64,000 nt of DNA from Echiichthys vipera (GCA_963691815.1 OY829662.1:13234741-13298740), one strand, 5' to 3'; shown: positions 45,953 to 63,929, counted from the stretch's first letter. Program-made: numbers and translations. The notes: generated by a model from the letters alone, not told the origin.

Positions 45953-48900
45953 AAACGCATCTACAGACAAAAGCTAGCATATACCTGCAGATACTCATTT
46001 TATGCCGCACAATATTTGAACCCTTAACGTCCATGTATTCCTTTTTCAAAATTTTAAATGAAACCCACCCTAATATGGGCCCTTTTTGGAGTTACAAACC
46101 CAAAGTTTATGCACCTTAAAACGCATGTATCTTTTAAAAATGAATAATGATTAGTATGGTACATTTTATGTCTACTATCCATGTTCTATGACACAGAAAC
46201 CCAATAAATCGAAGCACCTGTAGGTGGAAAGATTCTCATGGTCACACTCGGGTAAGGTTGTGTTTGTCCAAAGAAATTCCCTCTTTGGCCAGTGTAAGAG
46301 TGTGTGTTTGTGAGGAAGGAGGAATGAGTCATGCACATGTGGCACTGCAGCCAGTCCAGGCCAAAAGTTCATATAATTTCTCCTTGAGTGGGAAACATGT
46401 TTGAGTAAATATTAGAAACTTCTGTTACAGTATGACATCTTACCGCAGGGCAGGAGGGGGAAGGCCTGAAGATCGTGAGGGATAAAAGTAAATGACGGTC
46501 AATCAGAATAAGGGAAGTAACTTTGCCAAAATCTTAACATTACAGTTAAATGGTGTGTTGTGTGTTGGGGGTGGCCATTGTTTACATGGTTTGCTTTGAA
46601 AGAGCCTCCCTTCCACACATCTGATTCCCTGGGGTGCTGGAAGTAGTCCAACCCTATCAGTCTCATAGCATGAGAGGATTAGCTCCTTATCCTGAGTGAT
46701 TTTATAGAAAAGAGGCACACACCACGTTATGTCTAATATACAGTGCACCATTTTTCACATGAGTAATCTTCACCCCTGTCACTTTGAAACATTGTTGTGA
46801 CCCCTGTTTGGCTTCACTTTGCCCGTTCCCACAGAGAGGCCAAAAATCTGACGGAAGTTGGCATATTGGCCGTACATGGAATTACATGAGCTGCCAACAT
46901 GGAATCCAACCTCAGGTTTCCTGGCTGATATTTACCAAATTAATTCCCAGGCGGATGTAGAAATAATGATACTCATGAGAAGTGGGAAAATAAGGAGGGG
47001 AAACCAAGTGTGGCAGGATAGTGAGCCTGTGGTGAGGGCCATGCCAGTGAAAAGGCAGGCTGTCATTGGGAAATACTTGACATTTCTGATCTAGCCCTTG
47101 GTTTCCATGATGTTGCCATCCCCCACACCCAACCCCCCCACCCTTTCTGCCTAATAACGCAGCTCACATCATACGATAAGATGGGCTGAGTGGTTAAATA
47201 GCAACGGTATGGCCTGCATTACTGTAACCTTCTCTGTCTTTTGGTCTCATAGGCTTTTGCTCTCTACCCTATCGCTGGAGCTTGGGCACTCAGAGCCACA
47301 TAAGGAAACATTTGTTCCCAGTCTGGTTGAATAGAGCCTTGTGTTGGAGGTAGTCAAAGAGATACAAGGGGATAGGACATCCAAACAGTCCAACACAAGA
47401 GCTCTCCTCTGAAGCCCCTCTCTGTCTGAGCCAGGCCAGTAATGAATGTCCTCTAGTCTTAATCACTCTCTGAGCACACACTGGAGATATGACTGACTCC
47501 ATTGTCCTCCTCTCTATGTTTTGTATGTTGAAAGCATAAGTCATAAAGGTCATTGCTTCCAGTAAATATTATATTTGTTTCACCGCCACCAGGTGATCAC
47601 TGTGCAACTTGTATGGGCTCTTTGGACAGAGTGGATTTCCACATTATGCATTTTTATATCCCTGCATCACAAATGTCACAGTTGTGCATCTTGATATGTA
47701 CGCTAAGCAATCTGTTTATGTTGCTTGAGAATATCTGAATCTTATCTTTTCTTAGTCAGCCATGTTTCCCCTGGATTCTCTGATGCATTCCTCATTTTTC
47801 TCCCATGTGTGAGCAGCATTCAGAATGGTTTTGTGCTCTCTGGATATGATTATCCATGTCACACCAATCTGGAAAACATTTGTGTGCACATTAGCACATA
47901 CCTACGAACACACACTGGCATGAGTAGAGACATGGAGGAGCAGTGTGCATAAAGTAGGCACTTGCACACACACAAGCCTGCAGACATACGCACTATGCAT
48001 GTACACATATTGAGAATGCATTTAAATGTCATTTGGCTGTGTTGTGAGTAATTGCTGAGCTTTAAAAACAGGAGGAACTACCAGCCCCATTGTTTACATT
48101 CATCACATTGTTTTAGATAAGAGATCATTACCTCTTAATTACCCCTGCAAGATAATTGCCTCTACTGATACTTTAATTTAGCCTTGATTAATGATTAATA
48201 AGCTCAGGGTGCAGATTGGCTTTTGTGAAAGAAGCAAGGTCAACACAGTGAACCAGATAAAAATATGTAACCTTCCTTTTCTTTCTTTCTTTTTTCTCAA
48301 AAGGAAAAAAAAGAAACCTTCACACCGCAGCGTTGGCTTAGGAATGCGAGACAGGAATGCTGTTGAGTTACTATAAAGGGGGTTTGATCACTGAAAACAA
48401 TGTCTTTGTGTTTTCATCCCCAGCTCTTGTCACGCAACGCTGTGTGCGCAAACCTCCTGCAACGTTTCAACCCTGGCACACAAGAAAGCCATCAAGTACC
48501 TGCAATTGACAGAATCGCGTGCAATTCAGGTACTCCAGGATTGTACTGGAGCACAGCCAAATGGGGAGTAAAGGAAAAGGCGGAGTGGAGCTTCACCTGC
48601 TTAAAGTGTAATACACACTGTGCCTTGATCAGAGCGAAGTAACAGTGGTGTAGTGGATGGTAAAGCCATTTTCACTTTATAAATACATTATATTAACATA
48701 TTATATTTATGGCAGGAACGGATATGTAAATTATAGGATGTTAAAATGCAGTTTGCTCTTAGCTTTTGGGGAAAATGATGATTAATTTCTTAGATAAGGA
48801 ATACTTGTTTGAGTCAAACTACGTATATATTATGTCTTCTTTTTGAACAGCACTATCAGTTATATCAAAGTGAATTCCATAATTCACATAATCCTGTACA

Positions 48901-49808
48901 GTTTGTTCACAATGGTTGTATCATAGTGGAACTTTAACTGACATACATATCAGCGTTCTATTTCAGAAGAAAGAAATAAAAAATATCTTCAAAACAGTAT
49001 GACAAACCCATAAATAATGGCAAACTCACCTTGAGTTTTTGCTCTGACACACATTTAATGAGTAACACTTTAATTTAATCTGAATTTCTCATATACTGTG
49101 AATTCAGTTCTGTTCTAATTTTAGTCTGTACTCCGTTCCCAGGAATCCGGTCCTTGTTTTGAGGTTGCAGGCAAACTATGATCCCAGAAATACAAGCAAG
49201 CCTGGAGGTGGTTAGGACATGAAAGTGAGGTAAGGAAGACAAGAGAGTCATTCATTGGAAGGTGATTCAAGGTACCGACATCCCTGTATCTCTGCACACC
49301 GACAGAAGATCATTATTACTCACTCACACTGCTCACAGAGGGCTCACACGCAAACCTGCGATCAAACTGACAGATGATGAGTGATTGCAACCAGACAGCC
49401 AATATTCATGACATAATAATTGAGCTGTTAGAAATACTACTAATAATATATGATTTAGTATTGTCATTATTATTAATATTATTATTAATATTATTTATAT
49501 TATTTAAATCATCCTCAAAACATAATAAAAACTCAGATGATTGCCAGAAACGCAGGGTTGATATGATGTATGTTAATGGGAGTGAACATTTTCCAGTAAC
49601 AAGAAAACATATTTGAACCTCCTCTGTGTGCAAATATTTGATATATACAGTATGTCCAATTATAATTTACTGCCACTATATGTTTGATATAATATCATTC
49701 AATATACTGTTCAGTGTTTTTATTTAAAACTTTACAATTTCCAAAGTTTGAATCTGGTATCGTACTCCTGTTCTAAAATATTTGGCAGTAAGAACAAAAA
49801 ACTCCACT
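45949..49808. other. No gene seen; presumed upstream flank of the 50-kb promoter
   Basis: Single-copy AT-rich DNA with frames under 90 codons. 48100-48250 is evenly mixed, with TTGATTAATGATTAATAAGC (a homeodomain-like core) and AACACAGTGAACC. TTA/ATT-rich words cluster at 49455-49510. No mobile element was recognised. Confidence 0.4.
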
Positions 49809-49944
49809 TACCATCATGCCTTGCGGGCTTACATTGGCTGAGGGTAGCATGTGCTGCGCTGCTCTGCTCCAAGTATGGCTCAGTGCGGCTCAGGCTCTCC
49901 ACGGGAGCGCATCGTATAAGCAACAGAGACGCTAGTTGGAGCTC
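49809..49944 (+). promoter_or_regulatory. Candidate core promoter (ZNF143-like, CCAAT, TATA-like)
   Basis: In order: TACCATCATGCCTTGCGGG (49809-49827) resembles the ZNF143/Staf site, whose usual core is CCCA-G-CATGCCTTGCGG. ACATTGGCTG (49831-49840) is an inverted CCAAT box of the NF-Y form CAGCCAAT. GTATAAGC (49914-49921) is a TATA-like box. Initiation would be expected about 30 bp on, near 49945, with the CCAAT box about 110 bp upstream, the usual distance. CpGs become frequent here (CTGCGCTG, GTGCGGC, CACGGGAGCGC, TCGTATAAG). The motifs are seen; their function is inferred. Confidence 0.5.
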
Positions 49945-50494
49945 CGGCAGAGAACGGCATTGCACTGGACCACAAGGAGGAACCAGCTTCTTATTGGAAA
50001 TAATCACACTGATCGATCGGCTTGATTTGCCAAAGCAACAATCACTTTACGCAAGGATTCTTTGGACGCATAACGAGGATTAAATGCTGCCGTTACACCA
50101 GTGACACACGTGGAGGAGTTATTATTATTATCATTATTATTGGTAAAACTTTATGATGGCAACAGTGGATGGATTCAACAATCTAGCTGTGTATCGTCCT
50201 GGAGGATATGAGGAAATACTGTCTCCTACACGGGATGAGTGGTGTCAATTTCTCGCGCTGCCCAAGTTTTTCTGCTGGACAAGTCGTTTGTCGGACAGAC
50301 GACTCTCTTGGGATACACGCGTGAGGCCAGTGTCATAGTATGGCCAATACCATGATATGAGTTTTGGAAATCGATACGTTTTTGCGGTGGATTTTGGCGC
50401 GAGGAAAGGAATACCCTGGGATATATTTGGAAAGCGATGTCAGCAGATGTCCAGCAGTTTGGATAATGACAGAACGCATCTCCTCAACCTGCAG
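49945..50494 (+). other. Candidate first exon (mostly 5'UTR) with strong splice donor
   Basis: From the predicted start about 30 bp after the TATA-like box, the sequence stays CpG-containing and single-copy. It reaches CTGCAG|GTATGT, with the last exonic base at 50494 and GT at 50495-50496, a near-consensus donor. It holds several ATGs before the donor. A 6-codon upstream frame begins ATGCTGCCG near 50092. A 61-codon frame at 50153-50338 contains FNNLAVYRPGGYEEILSP. A third frame stays open into the donor (50357-50494). Many upstream ATGs suit a 5'UTR exon of a regulated gene with a long first intron. The next exon would lie beyond 64 kb. I do not recognise the gene. Confidence 0.5.
50357..50494 (+). 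CDS. Open frame running into the donor (possible N-terminus)
   Basis: An ATG at 50357 starts 46 codons beginning MSFGNRYVFAVDFGARKG and ending in LDNDRTHLLNLQ exactly at the donor, in phase 0. A second in-frame ATG lies at 50447. The same frame upstream is closed by TAG at 50336-50338. The start context (GAT before ATG, A at +4) is weak. I do not recognise the sequence as a known N-terminus. It may simply be untranslated leader, with the true start in a later exon. Confidence 0.25.
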
Positions 50495-50831
50495 GTATGT
50501 TCTTCTACCTCTTTGTCAGTGAAATGTTGAGTGGACTCAAATTCTGTCCCAAAATCATGTTGTCATGTCTTTATCTTGAGTTGTAAAAAGAGGTGTAGCA
50601 TTGTCAGTAGGGTTGTTCCAAGGGGGTCCCTATAAGAAATAACCTGCACTCGTTATTAGTTCACGAACGAAATAAAAAACAATGGCTGTTTTGGCCAAAG
50701 GTTCTGTCGTTATCTCATCACAACCCCATATGGCCTTCATCTCCACTACCAAAACGCACTCAACCATTAAACAGTCTGACATGGGATTCCTTAGGATAAC
50801 TCTCAAATTAGGGTCTAATCTCTGTCTGTGG

Positions 50832-50857
50832 AGGGGGGCGTGTGTCACACCCCCCCT
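50832..50857. repeat. GC-rich hairpin
   Basis: AGGGGGG-C-GTGT pairs with ACAC-CCCCCCT around a 3-nt loop (GTC), leaving one bulged C. It is strongly stable for its length. There is no T-run after it, and it sits about 340 bp into the presumed intron. Confidence 0.85.
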
Positions 50858-51920
50858 AATTTGCTCCACATACTAGGTTAACATGTTCAGTATAAGAGCA
50901 TGCTCCGTTATTCTCTGGGCTCATTACGTGCGCATCTCGCTACACCCCCCCAACACCCCACTCCCCTTTTTCCCCCCCACAAACTGACACCTTTATAACA
51001 TGTCCCGGACGTCGCATACACCTGCAGTGCCAGGTGTTCACGGGGCATTCGCAGAGCTACGGCCTGCCACAAGTCGTGAAAGACCAGGTCCAGCAGAGTA
51101 AATGAACAGTGTGGATACAGTGGATCATAGAAAGCAAATGTGCCGGTCCACCCACCACTCATACAGTGACTCCATTCAGGTGGGAGTAAATCTGTCTCTT
51201 GCCCACAGGGGAGGGTCTGCCATGTGAAGCCACTGTCAGTAGTGGTAAGCTCCAAGCTGCTGCTACCTTACACATGGCATGTAAATGGTTAATACACAGA
51301 AGGATGCCATAATGTGTAGATGCTTCATTTGAGTGGAACCTGCAGGTGCATGTGATCCCACTTGGCGCTGACTCATATATGGTTTGGGATCATATGTTTG
51401 TACCTTGTCTGCCTTTTTCCACCTTTAATGAGCATATTGTGACATAATGGGAATGCATTTAAAGTGTGCTATTTATCCGGTGAAGCTTCCACCTACCTCT
51501 TCCTTCACCCTTCAGCTCCCCCTTCCTCAACACAATCCACTTTCTTAGCAATGAAGAATTCCATCTATTGTTGTTGCGGGGGGGACATAGCCCCACTATA
51601 TGTCTGTATATAGTGTAGAGCACAGATCGAGCACCCCCCTCCAACTCAGCACCCCCCACCCCTCCCCCAAACACCCCCTCCATTAAAAATCTTCTCCAAA
51701 CAAGACCCCCTTTCTCCGCTGAAGAGGGACCCTCTGTCTAATGCCAAGTGACTCTCATGGCCAGCATTGACGGTGGGACACTTGCTTCACAAAAGGAGCT
51801 GAAGTGTCAAATAAACTCGGTCAGAGCCCCCGACACACAAGAATTCCTTTATCTGGCACCCTGGGAGGCAGACAAAGACAGACTTTGTGTCAGTGAGCAG
51901 GCCTTGACTAAACACTGGGC

Positions 51921-51937
51921 TTTTTTTTTTTTTTTTT
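51921..51937 (+). repeat. Poly-T run (T17)
   Basis: A T17 run followed by ACTCCTCTTCTC, which together make a long pyrimidine tract. No consensus CAG acceptor follows within 60 bp. Confidence 0.95.
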
Positions 51938-52965
51938 ACTCCTCTTCTCACAACTTCTGCCTCTTCTTCCTCCTCCTGCTTTTGTCATTTGAACGGCGGA
52001 GCGGGAGCATGTCTGTTGACGTGACCCCGGCTTGCCCAGCATCTGTCCTGCACACAGCCAACATCACCCCTGTGCTGTATAAGCACCGTTCAAACACCCA
52101 GGCACGCCCACTCTCAGACACCCGCTTCTCTCACTCAGACCGTTTGACATCAGAGCAGTCAGAGTATTTCAATAGAGGTACATTTTTTTTAAACACTTTT
52201 GTTTATGTCTTGGTTCATAGCTGAGAATAGCAAAGCAGGCATTTGCTTTCTCACAGTGCTGAGTGTGCTGGCTGAGCTGTCATATGATATGCTTGTGGTT
52301 AACCGCTGCAGAGAGCCATATACACACCAGGGTCAGAGATACTTAACAACCCTGTATTTACTCCACTCAACATTTCCTAGGAACTTCCTCATCACTTGCA
52401 ATTATTTGAGTCCAGTTTCAGATGTATTGTCATCTGTTTATTATGCAAATGAAAACATGATCATAAATACACCTTCAGTTTTGGCAGTTTTTCCCCAAGT
52501 TGTTAGATAATTAACGTTTCCATTACCTTAAAATATAACCTGGACAAATCAGGCGGTAAACTCAGTTCAGACTAAGCAGACACACACTCTTTCCACACTA
52601 TTGGTGTTAAGCAGTGATTCCATAGAGCTCTATAGTCTGCACCTTGAAGTTAAAAACCCAGTCTGTACGGAAGTGAGCCCAAAGTACTGGAAAATTACCT
52701 CATACAGGGTTTAGACAACGCTGAAGCAGCACCACCGGCCCAGAACTGGAGTTGGCCGGCTTCAGTGATAGACATGTGCATCAGGCCCCCAAGGCCTGCT
52801 AATACAGGCCTGCCAGAGAGCGATAGTCCCCAGCACAGTGGTTAAGGTAAACAGATCATGTTGCTGTGGTCGAGCGTGTTAATGGTGTGTTTATGAGCTT
52901 AAGTTAAGTGGTGATTTATCATGTCCAAACTCAAGGCTCACCTCGGGTCCTTGGCCTTGATAGAG

Positions 52966-53068
<103 letters not shown>

Positions 53069-53410
53069 AGTGGGAGTGTGTGTTTGTATGTGACATTGCA
53101 CACAGGTGACAACACCGACTGAGCAGCGTGACCTCCCGTTGAACTATGTCTAGATGTCATGACCGTTTTCGACCGCTGAAGGGAAACGGAAAGCAACAGA
53201 AACATTTATTTTGCATTAATTAAATCCTGTTTTTGTAGCAAATTATGCCCTTGGCATTTCCTCATCGGGACTGCAGGGCACGAGGCTCAAATTGCAGGAA
53301 AATATCCTTCCATCATTAGGGTCAGATAACCTTTTAATGTGCACCATGAGAAATATCAGGCTGTAAAAAAAGCTGTTGTGTATGCTTTCATATAGAGCAC
53401 CATTTAGTCA

Positions 53411-53574
<164 letters not shown>

Positions 53575-53652
53575 AGAATGTGCTCTAAAGTTTGTCTGAA
53601 CAGGAGAACTGTCATTTATTAGTAGTGCAGGAACAATGGGGAGCTTGTCTCC

Positions 53653-53709
53653 GGGGTGGTGGGGGCCAGAGGGGGGCCAGAGGGGGCCGGTGGAGCCAGG
53701 GGAGGGTGG
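53653..53709 (+). repeat. G-run cluster, quadruplex-prone, with 11-bp repeats
   Basis: Runs of 4 to 6 G are separated by 1 to 6 bases. GGGGGCCAGAG is repeated twice, then a diverged third copy GGGGCCGGTGG follows. Four or more G-runs within 57 bp satisfy the usual G-quadruplex rule on the plus strand. It lies between two GT arrays. Confidence 0.85.
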
Positions 53710-53822
53710 CCTGAGATTGGGCAGCAGCCTCTGACCAAGAACAAGCCCCTGTCTGATGGAGAGAACTGCTGACCCTTCCTGAGTAAAATGGCACCTTTGT
53801 TTCGAGGTGTATGTGTTTGTGC

Positions 53823-53825
<3 letters not shown>

Positions 53826-53869
<44 letters not shown>

Positions 53870-53872
53870 TGT
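53826..53872 (+). repeat. (GT)n microsatellite, 47 bp
   Basis: GT array with one A interruption (GTATGTG), followed by GAGAGAGAAGGAGAGG. Confidence 0.97.
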
Positions 53873-55552
53873 GAGAGAGAAGGAGAGGGGTTTTCAAAAA
53901 CTGGTAGCACTGTGTAAAGTCTTTTTATGTCAGTGCTTTGGCGATTTTCCCTCTATTTGTGATGTTCTCGTAGCTGTAATGTCCTCTGATAGATTTTTGA
54001 GGGAAGAAATGAGGACGAATCCATTAGTAATCTTGCACGAAAGCAATATCATAACATGTCATTTTGTGAGCAGCCATCTCCTGCCCAGAATTTGAAATGT
54101 TGCAGATGAAATGCAGTATTTTGAATGTCGGTTTTGAAGAGATGCACTTTACTTTGGAAAAAGCCAAACAGAGGTGTCCAGTACCCACAGAGCAAGTGCC
54201 GTCATTAAGAGCAGCATGTCTAACATGCTACACAAACTAATAGACCTCTGTGATGATACTATGACCCCAACCAATTAGCTATTTTGTGTTTTCTTCTGGC
54301 CTGTTGCCACAGTCTGTGTGGTACTTTTCATTTAGTTAGTGGCCTACCAACAATTGTCTTCTCTCTCTAATGATGCTCATGAGGGAGCATTGTTTAAACA
54401 GAGGAGGGGGGTTAAGGAAATACAAGGGAAGAGGGAGGTAGAAAGGAGGAGTGCTCATTACCCCATGATTGTGGTGTAATAGCAACAGATTGCTGACTTC
54501 CTACAGGGAAACCACTACTTGCATAGAGGGTGGTGTGTATGTAGAGGAAGGTGTTATCCTGCTTTGGGAGTTACCAGGAACTGGGAGGCTGAGATAGACA
54601 GACAAATTGTGCTTGAGTGATAGTGTGCCGAGGTGTTTTAGAGGAAGTGGTGAACATGAGTAGGGGATTCTTCAAAATGACGCCTCTGGGTCTGACACTT
54701 AAAACTTGTCCTCTTTGATAAACCTTCCTCGGCACCTGGTGTTTAGACCTTTTTTTTTAACCTCCCTGCCGCATGGCCCGCCTTGCCTATTAGGTGATAA
54801 AAATCTGACACACTTCCTCTGACTTTCATTCAAATCCTGCTATCCCTTCTGTCCCTGACCTCCTGCGTGAGCGCAGCCACACTGACTGAACTCTGCGGGG
54901 ATATAGAAGAAAGAGAGCATTGGAGAGATGGAGAGCACAGAAAGGTGAAGGGAAGATGGGTAGAGGACAGGCTCTATTCCTCAATGTGCCCTTCAACACA
55001 CAGAGCAAACAGCAAAGACACACAGTGCAGCACAGGGGCATCTCTGTCAGCCCAGACGCAGACAGACAACACTCTATTCCAACTCCACTCAGCCACAGGT
55101 AGGATGCATGCACCACCCACCTCACTACAAGGATCTGCAGAAGAGCAGTGAATAAGAGATGCTAAGATGCAGACGAGGGTACTAGTGTGGCAGTTTGAGT
55201 GTAGAAGTGTAGCACAGGATTCACCTTGCATGAAAATACAGACAAAGTGCATTTATTTGGTTAAATTATTGGAATTCTTTACTATTGTCACTAGCATATG
55301 TTAATGTTTTTTTTGTTGATGGTTTTTTGTGAGTGTGTGTGTGTGTGTAAGAATAAATCAAAATGTTCTTGGTTTTGCAATGCTTTAAATACCCAACATT
55401 CCTTCTCCTGTTTTCCCATAAACTGACCTCACTTTTTCTTTTCCGTTCTCTGGTTTATGGAGGGAAAATTCCTCCTTTTGTGTTCCCCTCTTACAAATGT
55501 CACATTCCACCAAACCTGTGACCATATTTGGTCTTTACTTTGCTGGGTGTGG
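53873..55552 (+). other. Presumed intron; possible alternative exon ending at 55098
   Basis: Two plus-strand frames (54867-55151 and 54920-55102) run through 54825-55098. This block is GC-richer and ends in CCACAG|GTAGGA, a good donor. One reads RHTVQHRGISVSPDADRQHS, not recognised. Evidence for transcription is lacking. The rest is purine-rich at 54390-54470 and otherwise unremarkable. Confidence 0.3.
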
Positions 55553-55566
55553 GTCACCACGGCAAC
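55553..55566 (+). promoter_or_regulatory. RFX X-box, perfect consensus
   Basis: GTCACC-AC-GGCAAC fits GTNRCC-N2-RGYAAC exactly, the site bound by RFX factors, which drive ciliary and some neural genes. It is flanked by CpGs (CACGGCAACGCCACCGCG). A donor-like ACACAA|GTAAGC lies 34 bp downstream at 55599/55600. A 12-base specified motif could occur by chance in genomic DNA, but its CpG context strengthens it. Confidence 0.5.
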
Positions 55567-55774
55567 GCCACCGCGTTTCAACAAGTCACACCTACACAAG
55601 TAAGCCATCCTCATTCAGGAGTTGGGTCCTCTTTTTTTTTTTCTTTTCTTCATTCGATCCAGTCTTTCACTACTCCTCCTCCCTTTTCTTCGGTTCTCAG
55701 CGGGAAGGATAATGGAGACATTTTCAGTGTGAAGAGAAGCGTGAAATTTCCTGTGTGACCTCCCCGGGACACGG

Positions 55775-55861
55775 CAGACCACCGGGCTCCTTAGACGACT
55801 GCATGTGCGTGCGCTAAATCCTGCGCGTGTGCGGGAGATCCGTGTGACGCCTGCTGACAAC
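55775..55861. promoter_or_regulatory. CpG-dense patch, possible alternative promoter
   Basis: About eleven CpGs fall in under 100 bp (CCCCGGGACACGG, GTGCGTGCGCTA, CTGCGCGTGTGCGGG, GTGTGACGCC) within an otherwise CpG-poor intron. GTGCGTGCGC on one strand is GCGCACGCAC on the other, one base from the NRF1 site. No TATA box is seen. With the X-box 210 bp upstream this is a reasonable candidate for an alternative start or intronic enhancer. Confidence 0.4.
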
Positions 55862-56526
55862 TTTTAGTGCGTGTCTGTTTTTATTTGCTTTGCTTAAAGG
55901 AGACTGAATGAGGTTGAGCTACACACCCCTCCACATAAAACATGCAATTAAGTTGGATTAAGTGTGCTGACATTTAGAAGATGCACACAAATGATCATGT
56001 CACATAAAAGCTGTAGGTTGTGTGACTGGGTGGGTGCTCCTGTGTTAAAGGCCTGTATGCTATGTAGGCCTCTATGGTCAAGCTACCATGGTGAGCCCTG
56101 AGCGTCTGACAGAGATGCTGTGGAAGTGTCTGTCAGTGTCCCTAACCAGAGACACAGATAAGCATACAGAGCCACAGTGCTGTAATGACAGCTAAAACGA
56201 CTAAAGGCTGTCCAGACATCAGTCTGTCATCACAGAGCATCACTCATTCAACAGACTGTGAAAAAGACATTCAGGCTATTCAGTGGGCTAAAAATGTTAG
56301 GACTGCACAAATTGTAGATTTATGACAATACTAAACTTTGGGGTATATTTCGTCTTCCTAAAATATTTCATTGGCAAACAGTGGCTATGTTGTTGTGCAT
56401 TGTGTGGTTGAGTTTTGGAGTTGCCTTTGTGAATTTGTTAGACTCTGCTGCGCCCTTGTGGATGAGGTATGCTACAGAATAATAGTTTACTGAGCTGTAA
56501 TTCCTCCTTTGGCCACTAAAGATCTC
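55862..56526. other. No gene seen
   Basis: Single-copy intron-like DNA with no frame above 60 codons. Confidence 0.5.
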
Positions 56527-56650
56527 AGCTCAACTTTATTTATATAGTACCTTTCATACAAGCACGCAGCCCAAAGTGCTAAACATAGCAAAATTGAAAC
56601 AACACACAAATAAAGAATAAAATAAAGCAACATACATTATTACATTTTTT
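56527..56650 (-). mobile_element. Retroposon (LINE or SINE) 3' end
   Basis: On the minus strand it reads TAGCACTTTGGGCTGCGTGC, then TTGTATGAAAGGTACTATAT and AAATAAAGTTGAGCTGAG. The phrase 'GCACTTTGGGCTGC..TGTATGAAAGGTGCTATA.AAATAAAGTTGA' is a very common fish retroposon tail. There is no coding frame, and the 5' limit is uncertain. Which LINE clade or partner SINE it belongs to is not decided. Confidence 0.65.
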
Positions 56651-62516
<5,866 letters not shown>

Positions 62517-63582
62517 CATGTGTGTGCACTTGCCACCATGCTAATCACCTATAGCCTGAGTTTTATGGCCATGTGCGATGTTGTAACGATTCTGAAGTGA
62601 CACAGACGCCTGTCACAGTGACCTTGATGGCTGATAACTGTTAATGTCATAAAGAAAAATGTAAACGTAGCTTTTGTATCACCTAAACCTATACATGTAC
62701 TTTATTATGCTTTGTGCAACATAATGCTTACCCACTAACATAACAAAAAATGTTAGAAGTGAGAAATAATGTGAGTGACACTGCTTTGTGTTTCCTCACA
62801 AACAAACATCTTGCAGATTTGCAGAGGCCCCCATAAGGGTTGGTTCAATGTGTAACTTGTTTTTTTCATGTTGAATGGTTGTTTTGTGAAAGGCAACAGA
62901 AAACACATGAGTTTATGAGGCAATGAAGTGTAGTTTAAGCTGCGGTCTTTGAGTGCAAACCGTGTGCATATGTGTGTGCAAGGGCCAATGATGAACTCAT
63001 CAAGGCTTCCTTATCCTGACCACAATTTCTCAGGTTCATGTCAAGAATCCTACAGTGATTATGAAAATGAAATAACTGTTGCTCCTCTTCCGTAGAACGA
63101 CCTGCTCCCTTTGCTGTACAGTAAAGCAATGACATTTGGCCCAGTCATAAAGGAGCCATAAAAACACCTTACGATGTCTGGGTTTCTGTAGCCAGGCTAT
63201 TAAGCTGTAAAGCCTGATTGTAAAAAATCTAGATTGAACCGATACAGTTGAGGAGAGTGCAGCAAAGATGAAAAGGGCCTTGCTGGGCCATACTTTCATA
63301 AACCTACAGTGGGCTTGGTTTTTACCGGTAAGCACACAGGAAAATTCTTTGAATTCCCCGGCCTCACACCCTCACTCTACTTTTGCCGCCCTGCAGCCAA
63401 TACGTCTGGCTACGTCGGCTTGTTAGTGGCGTGTTTGACGTCACAAGAGAGCTCAAGTAGTTCCTCAGATGAGTGAATTGATTGTAAACAGTTGCTTTTC
63501 CCCTTATATTTGACTTTATAGTTTGTACATTGGACTGAGTATGTAGATAAGAGAATATGTTGACATGGGGACATTTAGCCTG
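62517..63582. other. No gene seen
   Basis: Overlapping minus frames at 62935-63335 (66 and 99 codons) have no recognisable content. Confidence 0.5.

Positions 63583-63664
<82 letters not shown>
63583..63664 (+). repeat. (CA)n microsatellite, about 82 bp
   Basis: Perfect CA array. Confidence 0.98.
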
Positions 63665-63666
<2 letters not shown>

Positions 63667-63896
63667 TATTCAGCTTTTACTTTGTAGGTGGGCCAGATCA
63701 CACAACTGTCTGACCACTCTGGAAGCCATCCACATGTGTAAGTTTGGTCGCACCACCCTCCAGCCCTTTCTCTTTGTCCCTCGCCTCCTCTATCTATCTT
63801 TCTATAATTGTGTCCCAGACCCAGACTTGTCCATAAATAAACGGGGTCTCCCTATCCTAAACCAGACCCAAGCCATGTTTATATTCAGGCCCGGGT

Positions 63897-63929
63897 TGTG
63901 TGTGTGTGTGTGTGTGGGGGGGGGGGGGG
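63897..63929 (+). repeat. (TG)9-G14 compound repeat
   Basis: A short TG array runs directly into fourteen G residues. The homopolymer length may be uncertain in the assembly. Confidence 0.95.

Noticed and set aside
45600..45977. Frame with a long Glu-Arg run
   Set aside because: It is the translation of the GA tract followed by the CA array. Its coding look comes only from repeat periodicity.
51748..52224. 158-codon plus frame
   Set aside because: It passes through a T17 run and pyrimidine-rich DNA that supply a Phe/Leu stretch. The evenly composed second half lacks a clear acceptor, so it is not called as an exon.
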